DNA of 64,000 nt, from assembly GCF_030815405.1 (NCBI RefSeq), contig NZ_JAUSWX010000001.1:124001-188000 (forward strand). The letters are read 5' to 3'. The DNA is from Agromyces albus (GTDB lineage: Bacteria; Actinomycetota; Actinomycetes; Actinomycetales; Microbacteriaceae). Below are positions 43,070 to 51,663 of this stretch, one piece after another. Position 1 is the first letter of the stretch. Each line of letters begins with the position of its first letter. The position numbers were made by a program, and so were the translations under genes. The notes under the pieces were generated by a model. It did no database searches. It was not told where the DNA came from and saw nothing but the letters and a program-made list of their open reading frames with translations.

Positions 43070-43725
43070 CGCTTGCTCGCCAGTTCGGCGAGCGCCCGCT
43101 CTTCGAACGACCGGATGTGCTGGAGCACGAGGGCGGCCGCGCCGGGGCCGTCGCCGGCTTTCGCGGCCGCCAGGATCGCGGCATGCTCGGCCGCCTCGGG
43201 CTCCCAGGTCGGCCGGATCGTCCAGGCGGTGATCGTGATCAGGGTGACCTGATCACGCAGCCCGTCGAGCATGCTCGTGAGGAGCGGGTTGCCGCTGTTG
43301 GAGTACAAGAGCTGGTGGAAGTCGCGATTCGCGATGCTGCGATCCGTGCCGTCGACGGCGCCGTCGGCGACGGCCAGGCTCTGCTCCGCGGCCTCGACGT
43401 CGAAGCCGTTCGCAACCGTGCGTTCCACGGCCACCGGCTCGAGCAGCGCGCGCACGTCGAAGACGCTGTGGGCGGTGGACTCGTCGATCACGCGTACCAC
43501 GGCGCCTCGGTAGTCGCTCATGGTCACGAGCCCTGCGCCCGCGAGGATCTTGAGGGCCTCGCGAACGGGGGTCTTCGACAAGCCGAACGAGCCGGCGAGG
43601 TCGGCCTCGATGAGTTGTCGACCAGCGGGAAGCTCGCCGGAGAGGATCGCCCGTCGTAGGGCGTCGACCACCATTCCCGTGCGTGAGATCGGGGTGATGG
43701 TCCCGACTGCGCCGTCAGATCTCAT
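43066..43725 (-). CDS. GntR-family regulator, FCD subfamily
   Basis: 219 residues. Winged helix in VVDALRRAILSGELPAGRQLIEADLAGSFGLSKTPVREALKILAGAGLV, FCD domain after (FDVRALLEPVAVERTVA; IANRDFHQLLYSNSGN; AEHAAILAAAKAGD). First gene of the minus-strand sugar-acid operon and divergent from the ABC importer operon. It likely represses both from the palindrome at 43770-43779. Confidence 0.9.
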   Translation of the reverse strand: MRSDGAVGTITPISRTGMVVDALRRAILSGELPAGRQLIEADLAGSFGLSKTPVREALKILAGAGLVTMSDYRGAVVRVIDESTAHSVFDVRALLEPVAVERTVANGFDVEAAEQSLAVADGAVDGTDRSIANRDFHQLLYSNSGNPLLTSMLDGLRDQVTLITITAWTIRPTWEPEAAEHAAILAAAKAGDGPGAAALVLQHIRSFEERALAELASKR

Positions 43726-43755
43726 GTGCTGCCTTTCCTCAAGTAGACGTTACCA

Positions 43756-43780
43756 CGTTATCTCATATCTCATATATGAT
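43756..43780. promoter_or_regulatory. Candidate operator between GntR and the sugar-acid importer
   Basis: TCATATATGA (43770-43779) is a perfect 10-bp palindrome, preceded by a repeated ATCTCATATCTCATA. It is an AT-rich island in GC-rich DNA within the 124-nt divergent gap, so promoter elements and operator probably overlap. Confidence 0.55.
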
Positions 43781-43849
43781 CGACCCGTGCCTCAGCCAGT
43801 TGGGGCTGCCCCGGCTACGACAGCCGGGAGCCGACCGAAAGGAAACGCA

Positions 43850-45199
43850 ATGAAGCGTCGCAGTAATCTCCCGGAACCCCGGTCCGGGAGGGCGGGCCGC
43901 CGTGCCCGATCGGCCATCGCCGCGTTCGTCCTCGGCGCCGTCACCCTTGGCGCCGCGGGGTGCGCGGCCCCGTCACCCGCCGACGACGAGAACATCGTCC
44001 TGGAGCTCTGGGACACCGACACGCGCCCCGCTCGCGCCGAGAACCTCGAGAAGCTCATCGACATGTTCGAGGCCGAGAACCCGAACATCACCATTGAGTA
44101 CCTCGGCCTGCCGACCGACTCGTACATGCAGAAGATCAGCACGGCGATCGCGACGAACTCCACGCCCGACCTGTTGACGCCCAAGGCGTCGGACATTGCC
44201 GCGCTCGTTGCGCAGGAGGCCCTCGCGCCACTCGACGAGCGCTTCGAGCAGGGCGGCTGGGAGGACGAGATCGACCCCTCGATGGTCGAGTCCTCCAAGG
44301 CGGCGTCGCCGGATGGCTCCCTCTACCTGACCCCAGCCACGAGTCTTGCCGACGTGATCTACTACCGTCCCGATCTGTTCGAGGCGGCGGGCCTGGATGC
44401 CCCCGAGAGCTGGGATGACTTCTTCGCCGACGCGGTCGAGTTGACCGATCCGGCGACCGGACGATTCGGATACACCATTCGCGGCGGCGCGGGATTCTTC
44501 TCGCAGTTCGTGCAGATGGTGTATCCGCAGGCCGGCATCGACACGTTCTTCCTGGAAGACGGCACGTCCACCCTCGACGACCCGGCGGTCGCCGAGGCCA
44601 CGCAGCGGTACGTCGACCTGTACCGGAAGGCGACGGCCGAGAGCGACCTCACCGCGGACTTCAAGGTGATGGTCGCCCAGTTCGGCTCGGGCAACACCGG
44701 AATGCTGAGCCACAGTGTCGGTTCCTACCCCGACCACGTCAAGGCGCTGGGCGCCGACGCCGTCGCAGCGGTCGTGCCGTTCCCGTCGGAAGACGGCGAG
44801 CACGTGCTCACCGGCCGCATGACCACAGGCTTCGCCATGTTCGAGGCCAGCGAGCATCAGGATGCCGCGTGGAAGTTCCTCGAGTTCACGATGAGCGAAG
44901 AGGGCAACAGCTTCTGGGCCGAGGCCTCGGGATACATTCCGGGCAACCTCGCAGTGCAATCCGAGCCGTGGGTGGCCGAGAACCCGGCCATCGCGGTGGC
45001 GGCCGAGGCTGGATCGAATCCCGATGCGACGGTGCTGCAGCAGCCGTTCTATCTGCCCGAGTTCAACTCGATCACCTCCACCGACATGCTGCCCCAGTGG
45101 CAGGCCGTGCTGCAGGGCGATCTCTCGGTCGAGGATTTCCTCGGCGACGCAGCAAAGGCGCTCACCGATGCCCAGCAGCGCTACCTCGCCTCCCAGTAG
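43850..45199 (+). CDS. Carbohydrate ABC transporter substrate-binding lipoprotein
   Basis: 449 residues, GAAAGGAAACG before ATG 43850. A long basic N-terminus precedes a signal with lipobox GAAGC (Cys38). Mature family 1 fold: IVLELWDTDTRPARAENLEKLIDMFEAENPNITIEY, TPATSLADVIYYRPDLFEAAGLDAPESWDDF and MTTGFAMFEASEHQDAAWKFLEF. Given the catabolic genes beside it, a sugar acid or its oligomer is the likely ligand. Confidence 0.9.
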   Translation: MKRRSNLPEPRSGRAGRRARSAIAAFVLGAVTLGAAGCAAPSPADDENIVLELWDTDTRPARAENLEKLIDMFEAENPNITIEYLGLPTDSYMQKISTAIATNSTPDLLTPKASDIAALVAQEALAPLDERFEQGGWEDEIDPSMVESSKAASPDGSLYLTPATSLADVIYYRPDLFEAAGLDAPESWDDFFADAVELTDPATGRFGYTIRGGAGFFSQFVQMVYPQAGIDTFFLEDGTSTLDDPAVAEATQRYVDLYRKATAESDLTADFKVMVAQFGSGNTGMLSHSVGSYPDHVKALGADAVAAVVPFPSEDGEHVLTGRMTTGFAMFEASEHQDAAWKFLEFTMSEEGNSFWAEASGYIPGNLAVQSEPWVAENPAIAVAAEAGSNPDATVLQQPFYLPEFNSITSTDMLPQWQAVLQGDLSVEDFLGDAAKALTDAQQRYLASQ

Positions 45200-45206
45200 C
45201 CGGCCC

Positions 45207-45238
45207 CAGCGGGGCGACGGCCACACGCCGCCCCGCTG
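45207..45238 (+). terminator. Intercistronic hairpin after the binding-protein gene
   Basis: CAGCGGGGCG (45207-45216) pairs with CGCCCCGCTG (45229-45238), 10 bp with a 12-nt loop, no T-run. Lying between the binding-protein and permease genes, it probably protects or partly ends the upstream message so that the binding protein is made in excess. Confidence 0.6.
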
Positions 45239-45256
45239 CCCGATCCGAAGGTCGTC

Positions 45257-46189
45257 ATGACCAGTTCCACACTTTCAAGGTCCGCCATCTCCGCACTGCC
45301 CGCGCGCAGGCGAGCGCCGGCGACCCGCTGGTACCCCTACCTCCTCATCGCGCCGGCCGCGCTGCTCGTGATCGTGTTCCTGGTGTACCCGGTCGGCAGC
45401 GTCTTCTACTACAGCCTCCAGCACTACAACATCACCCAGCCGTGGACCGACGGCTTCGCGGGGCTCGACAACTTCATCGCGATGGGCCAGGACCCGCTGT
45501 TCTGGCGCAGCCTCGTGTTCACCGGTCAATGGGTACTCGTCGAGGTCGCCCTGCAGTTCGTCCTCGGGTTGGGGCTCGCCCTGCTCATCAACCAGACCTT
45601 CGCCGGGCGCGCCGTGGTGCGGTCGCTCGTCTTCTCGCCGTGGGCAGTGTCGGGCATCCTCACGACGACGATCTGGATCCTGATCTACAACCCGTCGACC
45701 GGCGTGGGGCGCTATCTCGCCGAGGTCGGCCTCGTGCCGTTCGGCTCCTCGCTGCTGTCGGGCGCCGGAACGACGTTCTGGGCCGTCATCCTCGCCGAGC
45801 TCTGGAAAGGCGCGCCGTTCTTCGCGATCCTCATCCTCGCCGACCTGCAATCGGTGCGGACCGAGCTCTATGAGGCGGCGGAGGTCGATGGTGCCGGACG
45901 GATTCGCAAGTTCGCCTCGATCACGTGGCCGCACATCCGCTCTGCCGTCGTCATCGCGACCCTGCTGCGCGCCGTGTGGGAGTTCAACAACGTCGACCTG
46001 CTCTACACGCTCACCGGCGGTGGCCCGGCAAGCTCGACGACGACCCTGCCGCTCTACGTCGCGCAGACCGCGATCCACGATCGGGACTTCGGGTATGGGT
46101 CAGCCCTCACCGTCGTCGCCTTCATCATCCTGACCGTGTTCTCGGTCGTCTATCTGCGGGCCAACCGCTTCGGGAGGGAAGACGCATGA
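45257..46189 (+). CDS. Carbohydrate ABC transporter permease, MalF type
   Basis: 310 residues, six membrane segments beginning at about residue 27. EAA loop: EAAEVDGAGRIRKFASITWPHI; then FNNVDLLYTLTGGGPASSTTTLPLYV. Its stop overlaps the second permease start by 4 nt (46186-46189). Confidence 0.9.
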   Translation: MTSSTLSRSAISALPARRRAPATRWYPYLLIAPAALLVIVFLVYPVGSVFYYSLQHYNITQPWTDGFAGLDNFIAMGQDPLFWRSLVFTGQWVLVEVALQFVLGLGLALLINQTFAGRAVVRSLVFSPWAVSGILTTTIWILIYNPSTGVGRYLAEVGLVPFGSSLLSGAGTTFWAVILAELWKGAPFFAILILADLQSVRTELYEAAEVDGAGRIRKFASITWPHIRSAVVIATLLRAVWEFNNVDLLYTLTGGGPASSTTTLPLYVAQTAIHDRDFGYGSALTVVAFIILTVFSVVYLRANRFGREDA

Positions 46190-47076
46190 CCGGCCTCGCC
46201 TCTGCAACGACCACTCGTTCCGCCGCCTCGTCTGCCACGACCACGCTGCGGAAACGCCGCAGCAGGACGTCGGCGACCGATCGCGTCCTGCTCGTCGTGC
46301 CCCTGGTGCTCTATCTGGCCTTCACCCTGGTGCCGTTCTACTGGATGCTGTTGTTCGCGTTCCGCCCCGCCGGGTCTACCGCACTCGTGCCATGGCCCAT
46401 CACGTTCGACAACTTCGCCACTGTGTGGAACGGTTCGGGCTTCGGCATCTACTTCCAGAACAGCATCCTGGTGGCCGTCGCGAGCCTCATCGTGTCGACC
46501 GTCATCGCCCTGCTCGGCGGCTACGCACTCGCACGATTCCCCTTCCGCGGGAAGGCCGTGTTCGTGCTGGCGATGCTCTGCACCCAGTTCATTCCGGGTG
46601 CGATGATGCTCATCCCGCTGTTCCAGATCTTCAACGGACTCGGCCTCACCGACAACCTCTGGAGCCTCATCATCTCCGACACGGTGTTCCACCTGCCGCT
46701 GTCGCTCGTGCTCATGGCCGGCTTCATCCGGAATGTGCCGATGGAGCTGGAGGAGGCGGCATGGGTCGACGGATGCAGCCGCATCGAGGCGTTCCGGCTC
46801 GTCATCCTTCCGCTCCTGCGGCCGGGCATCGTCGCAGTCGGCTCGTTCGCCTTCATCAGCGCTTGGAACAACTTCCTGTTCGCCATCATGTTCCTGAGCA
46901 GCCAGGACCAGTTCACCATCCCGGTCGGCCTCAGCTACCTGCTCGGCGAGTTCGGCACGGACTTCGGAGCCCTCGCCGCTGGAGGCGTCATCGCCATCAT
47001 CCCGGTGGTCGCGATCTTCGCCTACGTGCAGCGATTCCTGGTCCAAGGCCTGAGCGCCGGCGCGGTGAAGGGGTGA
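46186..47076 (+). CDS. Carbohydrate ABC transporter permease, MalG type
   Basis: 296 residues with a Ser/Thr/Arg-rich cytoplasmic start. EAA loop: EAAWVDGCSRIEAFRLVILPLL, followed by AWNNFLFAIMF. Coupled to the MalF-type gene, and only 3 nt from the semialdehyde dehydrogenase gene, which places transport and catabolism in one transcript. Confidence 0.9.
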   Translation: MTGLASATTTRSAASSATTTLRKRRSRTSATDRVLLVVPLVLYLAFTLVPFYWMLLFAFRPAGSTALVPWPITFDNFATVWNGSGFGIYFQNSILVAVASLIVSTVIALLGGYALARFPFRGKAVFVLAMLCTQFIPGAMMLIPLFQIFNGLGLTDNLWSLIISDTVFHLPLSLVLMAGFIRNVPMELEEAAWVDGCSRIEAFRLVILPLLRPGIVAVGSFAFISAWNNFLFAIMFLSSQDQFTIPVGLSYLLGEFGTDFGALAAGGVIAIIPVVAIFAYVQRFLVQGLSAGAVKG

Positions 47077-47079
47077 TCC

Positions 47080-48537
47080 ATGACTCCCGATGAGTTCGCC
47101 CCATCCGCCGCCGCGCTCCAGGAGGTCGAGCGCGCCTGCGCGGCGTCGGCGGTGGGCTGGGCGACCTTCCGCTCGCTCCCGCGGCTGCGTCGCGCCGAGC
47201 TGTTGCGCGCAATAGCGGCAGCGATCCGCGACGACGGCGACACGATCCTCCCCCTCGCTGCCGAGGAGACTCGGCTCCCGCCGCGCCGCCTCTCGGCCGA
47301 ACTCGAGCGCACGGCAGCGCAAGCAGAATTGTTCGCGACAGTGGTGGCGGAGGGCTCCTACCTCGAGGCTGCGATCGATCACGGCAGAGACGGTCTGCCC
47401 GAACTGCGGCAGATGCAGGTTCCCCTGGGCCCGGTCGCGGTGTTCGCCGCCGGGAACTTCCCTCTGGCGTTCAGCGTCATGGGCGGCGACACCGCCTCCG
47501 CGCTGGCGGCCGGTTGCAGCGTGGTGGTCAAGACGCACCCCGACCACCCGCGGACGAGCCGCGCGGTGCTCGCGAGCGTGCATTGCGCACTCCGAAGTAC
47601 CGGAATCCCGGCCTCGGTGGTCGAGGCGGTGTCCGACCCGTCGGCCGGCGCCGCACTCGTGGCGGATCCACGCATCGCGGCCGGCGGATTCACCGGTTCG
47701 CTCGCCGGTGGCCGTGAGCTCTTCGACATCGCGGCGCGCCGGCGGCATCCGATTCCGTTCTTCGCCGAGATGAGCAGCATCAACCCGGTCATCGTCACGC
47801 CCAAGGCTGCGAGGAACGACCCCGGGGGGATCGGCGGTCTGCTGGCCGATGCGATCCTGGGGAGGGCCGGGCAGCTGTGCACGAAGCCGGGCGTGCTGCT
47901 CGTGCCGGAAGATGCCCAGGAGCTCGTCGACGTCATGCGCCGGCGCCTCGAGATCGCCGATGCCCAACCGATGCTCTCACCGGGCATCGCCGGCCGATTC
48001 GCCGATCGGCTCGCCTCATGGCAGTCGGGGGGTGCGCGCTCGCTGACATCGGGGATGGTCGACGACCGCTGGGCTGCGACCCCGACCCTCGCCGAGACGA
48101 CGTTGAGCGAGCTCGATGGTCCGGTGCTCGAGGAAGCCTTCGGTCCGGCCGCCCTGATCGCCCGCTATGACGACCTGAAATCGGTGGCAACGGTGCTCGA
48201 GCGCATGGGCGGACAGCTCACAACCACGTTCCACCTCCACCCCGACGAGATCGACGAAGCCCGGCCGCTGCTGGCGGTGGCCGCGCTGCTGAGCGGTCGC
48301 GTCCTCGTCGGCGGGGTGCCGACCGGCGTGCGCGTCGGGTGGGCGACGACCCATGGCGGGCCCTACCCGGCGACCACGGCACCATCGTCGACGTCGGTGG
48401 GCGCCTCGGCAATCGGGCGCTGGCTTCGGCCCGTGACGTGGCAGGACGTGCCGCAGGAGTTGCTTCCCGACGAGCTGCGAGACGTGCCGCGGCATCCGCT
48501 GCCTCGGCGGGTCGACGGGCAGCTCATCACGCGCTAG
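47080..48537 (+). CDS. Aldehyde dehydrogenase, 2-oxoglutarate semialdehyde dehydrogenase-like
   Basis: 485 residues. Catalytic Cys267 (GQLCTKPG) and Glu230 (AEMSSINPVI). GNFPLAFSVMGGDTASALAAGCSVVVKTHPDHPRTS, THGGPYPATT and GRWLRPVTWQD are hallmarks of the NADP-type 2-oxoglutarate semialdehyde dehydrogenases of pentose and hexarate oxidation. It would finish the route from sugar acid to 2-oxoglutarate begun by the enzymes at 40992-43069. Its TAG stop overlaps the stop of the convergent regulator in the palindrome CTAG. Confidence 0.87.
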   Translation: MTPDEFAPSAAALQEVERACAASAVGWATFRSLPRLRRAELLRAIAAAIRDDGDTILPLAAEETRLPPRRLSAELERTAAQAELFATVVAEGSYLEAAIDHGRDGLPELRQMQVPLGPVAVFAAGNFPLAFSVMGGDTASALAAGCSVVVKTHPDHPRTSRAVLASVHCALRSTGIPASVVEAVSDPSAGAALVADPRIAAGGFTGSLAGGRELFDIAARRRHPIPFFAEMSSINPVIVTPKAARNDPGGIGGLLADAILGRAGQLCTKPGVLLVPEDAQELVDVMRRRLEIADAQPMLSPGIAGRFADRLASWQSGGARSLTSGMVDDRWAATPTLAETTLSELDGPVLEEAFGPAALIARYDDLKSVATVLERMGGQLTTTFHLHPDEIDEARPLLAVAALLSGRVLVGGVPTGVRVGWATTHGGPYPATTAPSSTSVGASAIGRWLRPVTWQDVPQELLPDELRDVPRHPLPRRVDGQLITR

Positions 48538-49655
48538 TCCGTCCGGGTCTCCGCCGCCGTCGACGACGCCCTGACGTGCAACTCGGGCAACACCTGCACC
48601 CGCTGCATCGGGCGCTTCGGTCCCTCGGCGAGCCGCGCGAGCAGGGTCTCGACCGCGAGCCGCCCGATGTGCTGCTTGGGTGGCCGCAGCGCCGTGATGG
48701 GCGGCTCGCCGTTCTCGGCGATCTCGTCGTCGTAGGCGACAATCGCGAGGTCTTCGGGGATCCGGATGCCGCGATCGAAGCAGCGGTGCTCGAGCAGGAT
48801 CGCCTGCGGGTCCGAGTGGATCATGATCGCCGTCGTGCCCGTCGCGAGGCACCGGTCGAGCACGTCGTCGAGGCGCGCGTCGCGGTGCCCGTTCTCGATG
48901 TCGTCGAGCACGGTATCGACCGTGAGCAAGGCATCCAGCCCGAGTTCGGAGTGGGCGCGAGCCCACCCTCGGCGTAGGTGGCCCGATGTGGGGGAGTGTC
49001 GCGCGATGGCGATGCCGATGCGGCGGTGGCCCTGCTGGTGGAGGTGGTGCACGGCGAGGATCGCGCCGAACTCGTGGTCGGTGGTCACCCACTCGAGCTT
49101 GCGCAAGGCGAGCGCCGTCGGGGCGCGCCGCTCGGCGAGCACCACGGGGATCGGCAGCGAGTCGAGCCACGCGAGCAGCGAGTAGCCGTCCTGCCCGCTC
49201 GTCTCGGGCGCGGCGATGAGGCCGTGGATGCCGCCGGCCTCCACGAGCGCCGCGATCTGCCGGCGCTGGTCGGCCGGGTCATAGGTGGAGCCGCGCAGCA
49301 CGAGCTGCGAGCGACTGAGTGCGGCGGTTGCGCGCGCGCCGTTCACAATCTGCGGCCAGTAATAGCTGAGCGAGGGCACGACCATGCCGAGCCGGAAGCG
49401 GGATGGCCCGGATGCGTCGGCTGCGCGCGCCACGCTCGTGTCGAGTGAACTGCGCAGGGTGGCGCCGCCGTGCACCCGAGTCACGAGGCCCCGGTCCGCG
49501 AGCTCGGCGATGTCACGCCGGATGGTGAGCTCGGTGACGCCCAGCAGCACGGCGAGGTCGCGCACGACCACCTTGCCGGCACGGCGGATCTCATCCATGA
49601 TCCGTTCGCGGCGCTCAATCCCGAACGCCGGGGTCGCTCCGCCGTCGCGGCTCAT
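48534..49655 (-). CDS. Hybrid regulator: DeoR-type DNA-binding domain with LacI-type sensor domain
   Basis: 373 residues. The N-terminus is a DeoR helix-turn-helix (RRERIMDEIRRAGKVVVRDLAVLLGVTELTIRRDIAELADRGLVTRVHGGA) and, from about residue 85, a periplasmic-binding-type sensor (FRLGMVVPSLSYYWPQIVNGA; GHRRIGIAIARHS; LAIVAYDDEIAENGEPPITAL) replaces the usual DeoR phosphosugar domain. It probably senses a free sugar released by the neighbouring polysaccharide genes. ATG 49655 overlaps the stop of the heparinase-like gene. Confidence 0.87.
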   Translation of the reverse strand: MSRDGGATPAFGIERRERIMDEIRRAGKVVVRDLAVLLGVTELTIRRDIAELADRGLVTRVHGGATLRSSLDTSVARAADASGPSRFRLGMVVPSLSYYWPQIVNGARATAALSRSQLVLRGSTYDPADQRRQIAALVEAGGIHGLIAAPETSGQDGYSLLAWLDSLPIPVVLAERRAPTALALRKLEWVTTDHEFGAILAVHHLHQQGHRRIGIAIARHSPTSGHLRRGWARAHSELGLDALLTVDTVLDDIENGHRDARLDDVLDRCLATGTTAIMIHSDPQAILLEHRCFDRGIRIPEDLAIVAYDDEIAENGEPPITALRPPKQHIGRLAVETLLARLAEGPKRPMQRVQVLPELHVRASSTAAETRTD

Positions 49656-51547
49656 CGCGCAGCCTCGGCGGTGAAGCGGATGCCGGAGGCATCCGGTGCC
49701 GGATGGAGCACGAGGCGCGCGACCTGCGAGCCCCAGGAGCGCGTCATGACCGGATCGTCGAGCTGCCGCACCTCGATCGTGTGGTGCGCTCCGTCGTGGT
49801 GCAGGACGAGATCGCGCGCGCCCTCGACGGGCCGGCGAAGCGTGAGGCGACCGTCGCCCTCGTCGGCGAGATCGCCCCACACGAGGTATGTGACCGTCGT
49901 GCCGGCCGCGTCGTCGAGCGACCAGGAGTCGTCGACCGTCACGCGGCGAGCGCTCCGGTCGAGGCTCACGCGTCGCAGCCAGGTCTCGTCGGTGCCGAGC
50001 CCGTACGCCCCACCGATCTCGACCTGCCAGGCGGCGACGTCGCCATCGTCTCCGCCGCTGAATGCGCGGGCTGCGAACTCGGCGCCGACTCCCTGCGTGC
50101 GACCGCGGGGCGAGGCCGTGCTGTGCCACTCGCTGCGCATCGACCAGATGTCGTAACGGTCGGGCCCGAAGGTTCGGGCGTCGTAGGTGGGCCGCCCGAC
50201 ATCGATCACGGCCGGCACGCCGTCGAGCGCGACGATCACGCTGCCGACGTCGTTGTGATTGTGGTTCTCCCCGTTGTGCCCGCCCTTCACGGCGACGGCG
50301 AGGCCGCGGTCGGAGCCGGAGGTCTCGCGAGCGAGCGCGAGCTGCACTGAGGGCAGCTCGATGCTCGCGGGCAGCGGCGGCGACGCCGGAGTCGCGGCGC
50401 GCCAGTCCTCGTCGAGCAGTGCGGTCAGCAACCTGCCCGTGCTCATGTTCGGGGAGACGACGGGTGTTCCCGGGCGTCGATGCGATGCGGCGTAGGAGGC
50501 GACATCCGTCAGTCCCAATCGCCGCGCCCAGCGGTGCAGCACGTGCCAGGGGCGTTCATCGTCGGCGCGGGCCTGGGCGTCGGCGACGTTCACGTACCAC
50601 TCGGCCGACAGCTGCATCCGCTGGGGGAAGCGCAGCAGGGCGGCGAGGCCGGGCATTCCGCCCAGGTCGAGGGGGGCACCGCCGATGCGGTCGAGCACGT
50701 CGAGTGCCTCGAGGGCCCGTGCGGCGCCGTTCCACCAGTACTCGTAGCCCTCGTCGATGGCGCCGTCGGCCGGCATCGCGGCGAGGTAGCGATCGATGCC
50801 CGCGACCGCCCGATCGACCAGGAGTCGGGCCTCTGCCGGCTCGGCGAGCGTCGCTGCAGCGACGATGACGTTGCCGAGGATCCACGGATTCCAGTTGTGC
50901 AGCCGCCCGTCGAGGCCCAGCCAGTGCCAGTCGTCGCGATCGAGGAACGGCCGGAACACCCGGATCTCGGCCTCTTCCCGGAGTCGCGCGCACAAGCCGG
51001 GGAATCGCTCCTCGAGCTCGGGCCCGATCACCGCGACCGCCCAGCCGATCGTGGCGACCGATTCGCCCGCGCCGAGATCGAGGTACGGCGACGACCGCGA
51101 CGGAGTGACGGTGCCGAACCGTGCGAAGGCATCGTCGTGGGCCGGCCAGCACCACGTCGATTGCTCGCAGAGCAACCAGAGCCCGTCGGCCGCTTCCGAC
51201 AGCCACATCTCCTCGCCCGTCGCAGCGGCGAGGGCGACGGCTCGAGCGAGCCGCTCGATCCGCGCGAACACCGGATCCTCGTACACGACGCGCTCGCCGC
51301 GGATCGGGTAGGCCGCGTACTGGGAGAACAGCGGCTGCGGCCACGGGGTGCCGAGCTCGGCGAGGGCCGTGAGTGTGAGGGCGTGGATGAGCACCGGGTC
51401 GGCTGAAGCCCACGCCGACCGGCCGGATGCCAGCGGCGAGCGGAGTCGATCCACGTCGAGCGCCGCCCAGGCTCGAACGAGGGCTCCGGGCTCGGCGACC
51501 GTCGGCACCGTCTCGTCTCGGACTGTCACTGCCGCCTCCGTGATCAT
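49652..51547 (-). CDS. Heparinase II/III-like protein
   Basis: 631 residues. An all-helical toroid-like first half (WCWPAHDDAF; LHNWNPWILGNVIVAAATLA; IDEGYEYWWNGAARALE) and a beta-rich second half with GGHNGENHNHNDVGSVIVALDG, the hallmark of heparinase II/III-type polysaccharide lyases. No signal peptide, so it acts in the cytoplasm on imported oligosaccharides, likely cleaving uronate linkages. First gene of a minus-strand operon with the hybrid regulator. Confidence 0.8.
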   Translation of the reverse strand: MITEAAVTVRDETVPTVAEPGALVRAWAALDVDRLRSPLASGRSAWASADPVLIHALTLTALAELGTPWPQPLFSQYAAYPIRGERVVYEDPVFARIERLARAVALAAATGEEMWLSEAADGLWLLCEQSTWCWPAHDDAFARFGTVTPSRSSPYLDLGAGESVATIGWAVAVIGPELEERFPGLCARLREEAEIRVFRPFLDRDDWHWLGLDGRLHNWNPWILGNVIVAAATLAEPAEARLLVDRAVAGIDRYLAAMPADGAIDEGYEYWWNGAARALEALDVLDRIGGAPLDLGGMPGLAALLRFPQRMQLSAEWYVNVADAQARADDERPWHVLHRWARRLGLTDVASYAASHRRPGTPVVSPNMSTGRLLTALLDEDWRAATPASPPLPASIELPSVQLALARETSGSDRGLAVAVKGGHNGENHNHNDVGSVIVALDGVPAVIDVGRPTYDARTFGPDRYDIWSMRSEWHSTASPRGRTQGVGAEFAARAFSGGDDGDVAAWQVEIGGAYGLGTDETWLRRVSLDRSARRVTVDDSWSLDDAAGTTVTYLVWGDLADEGDGRLTLRRPVEGARDLVLHHDGAHHTIEVRQLDDPVMTRSWGSQVARLVLHPAPDASGIRFTAEAAR

Positions 51548-51560
51548 CTGCGATCAAGCG

Positions 51561-51590
51561 TGTTCGAATTGGTTCGTTTGCTTTGACTGG
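51561..51590. promoter_or_regulatory. Candidate DeoR-type operator with 10-bp periodic repeats
   Basis: TTCG at 51563 and 51573 and TTTG at 51577 and 51582 give helically phased TTCG/TTTG repeats in the 116-nt divergent gap. DeoR-class regulators often bind such TT-rich direct repeats. TTGACT (51583-51588) may be a -35 box. The pairing with the hybrid regulator is inference. Confidence 0.4.
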
Positions 51591-51663
51591 GATCGAAGGG
51601 GAGTATTCACTATCTCTCAGCCCGCCGCAACACGGACGCACCACTCGAAGAGGAGACCACCGG

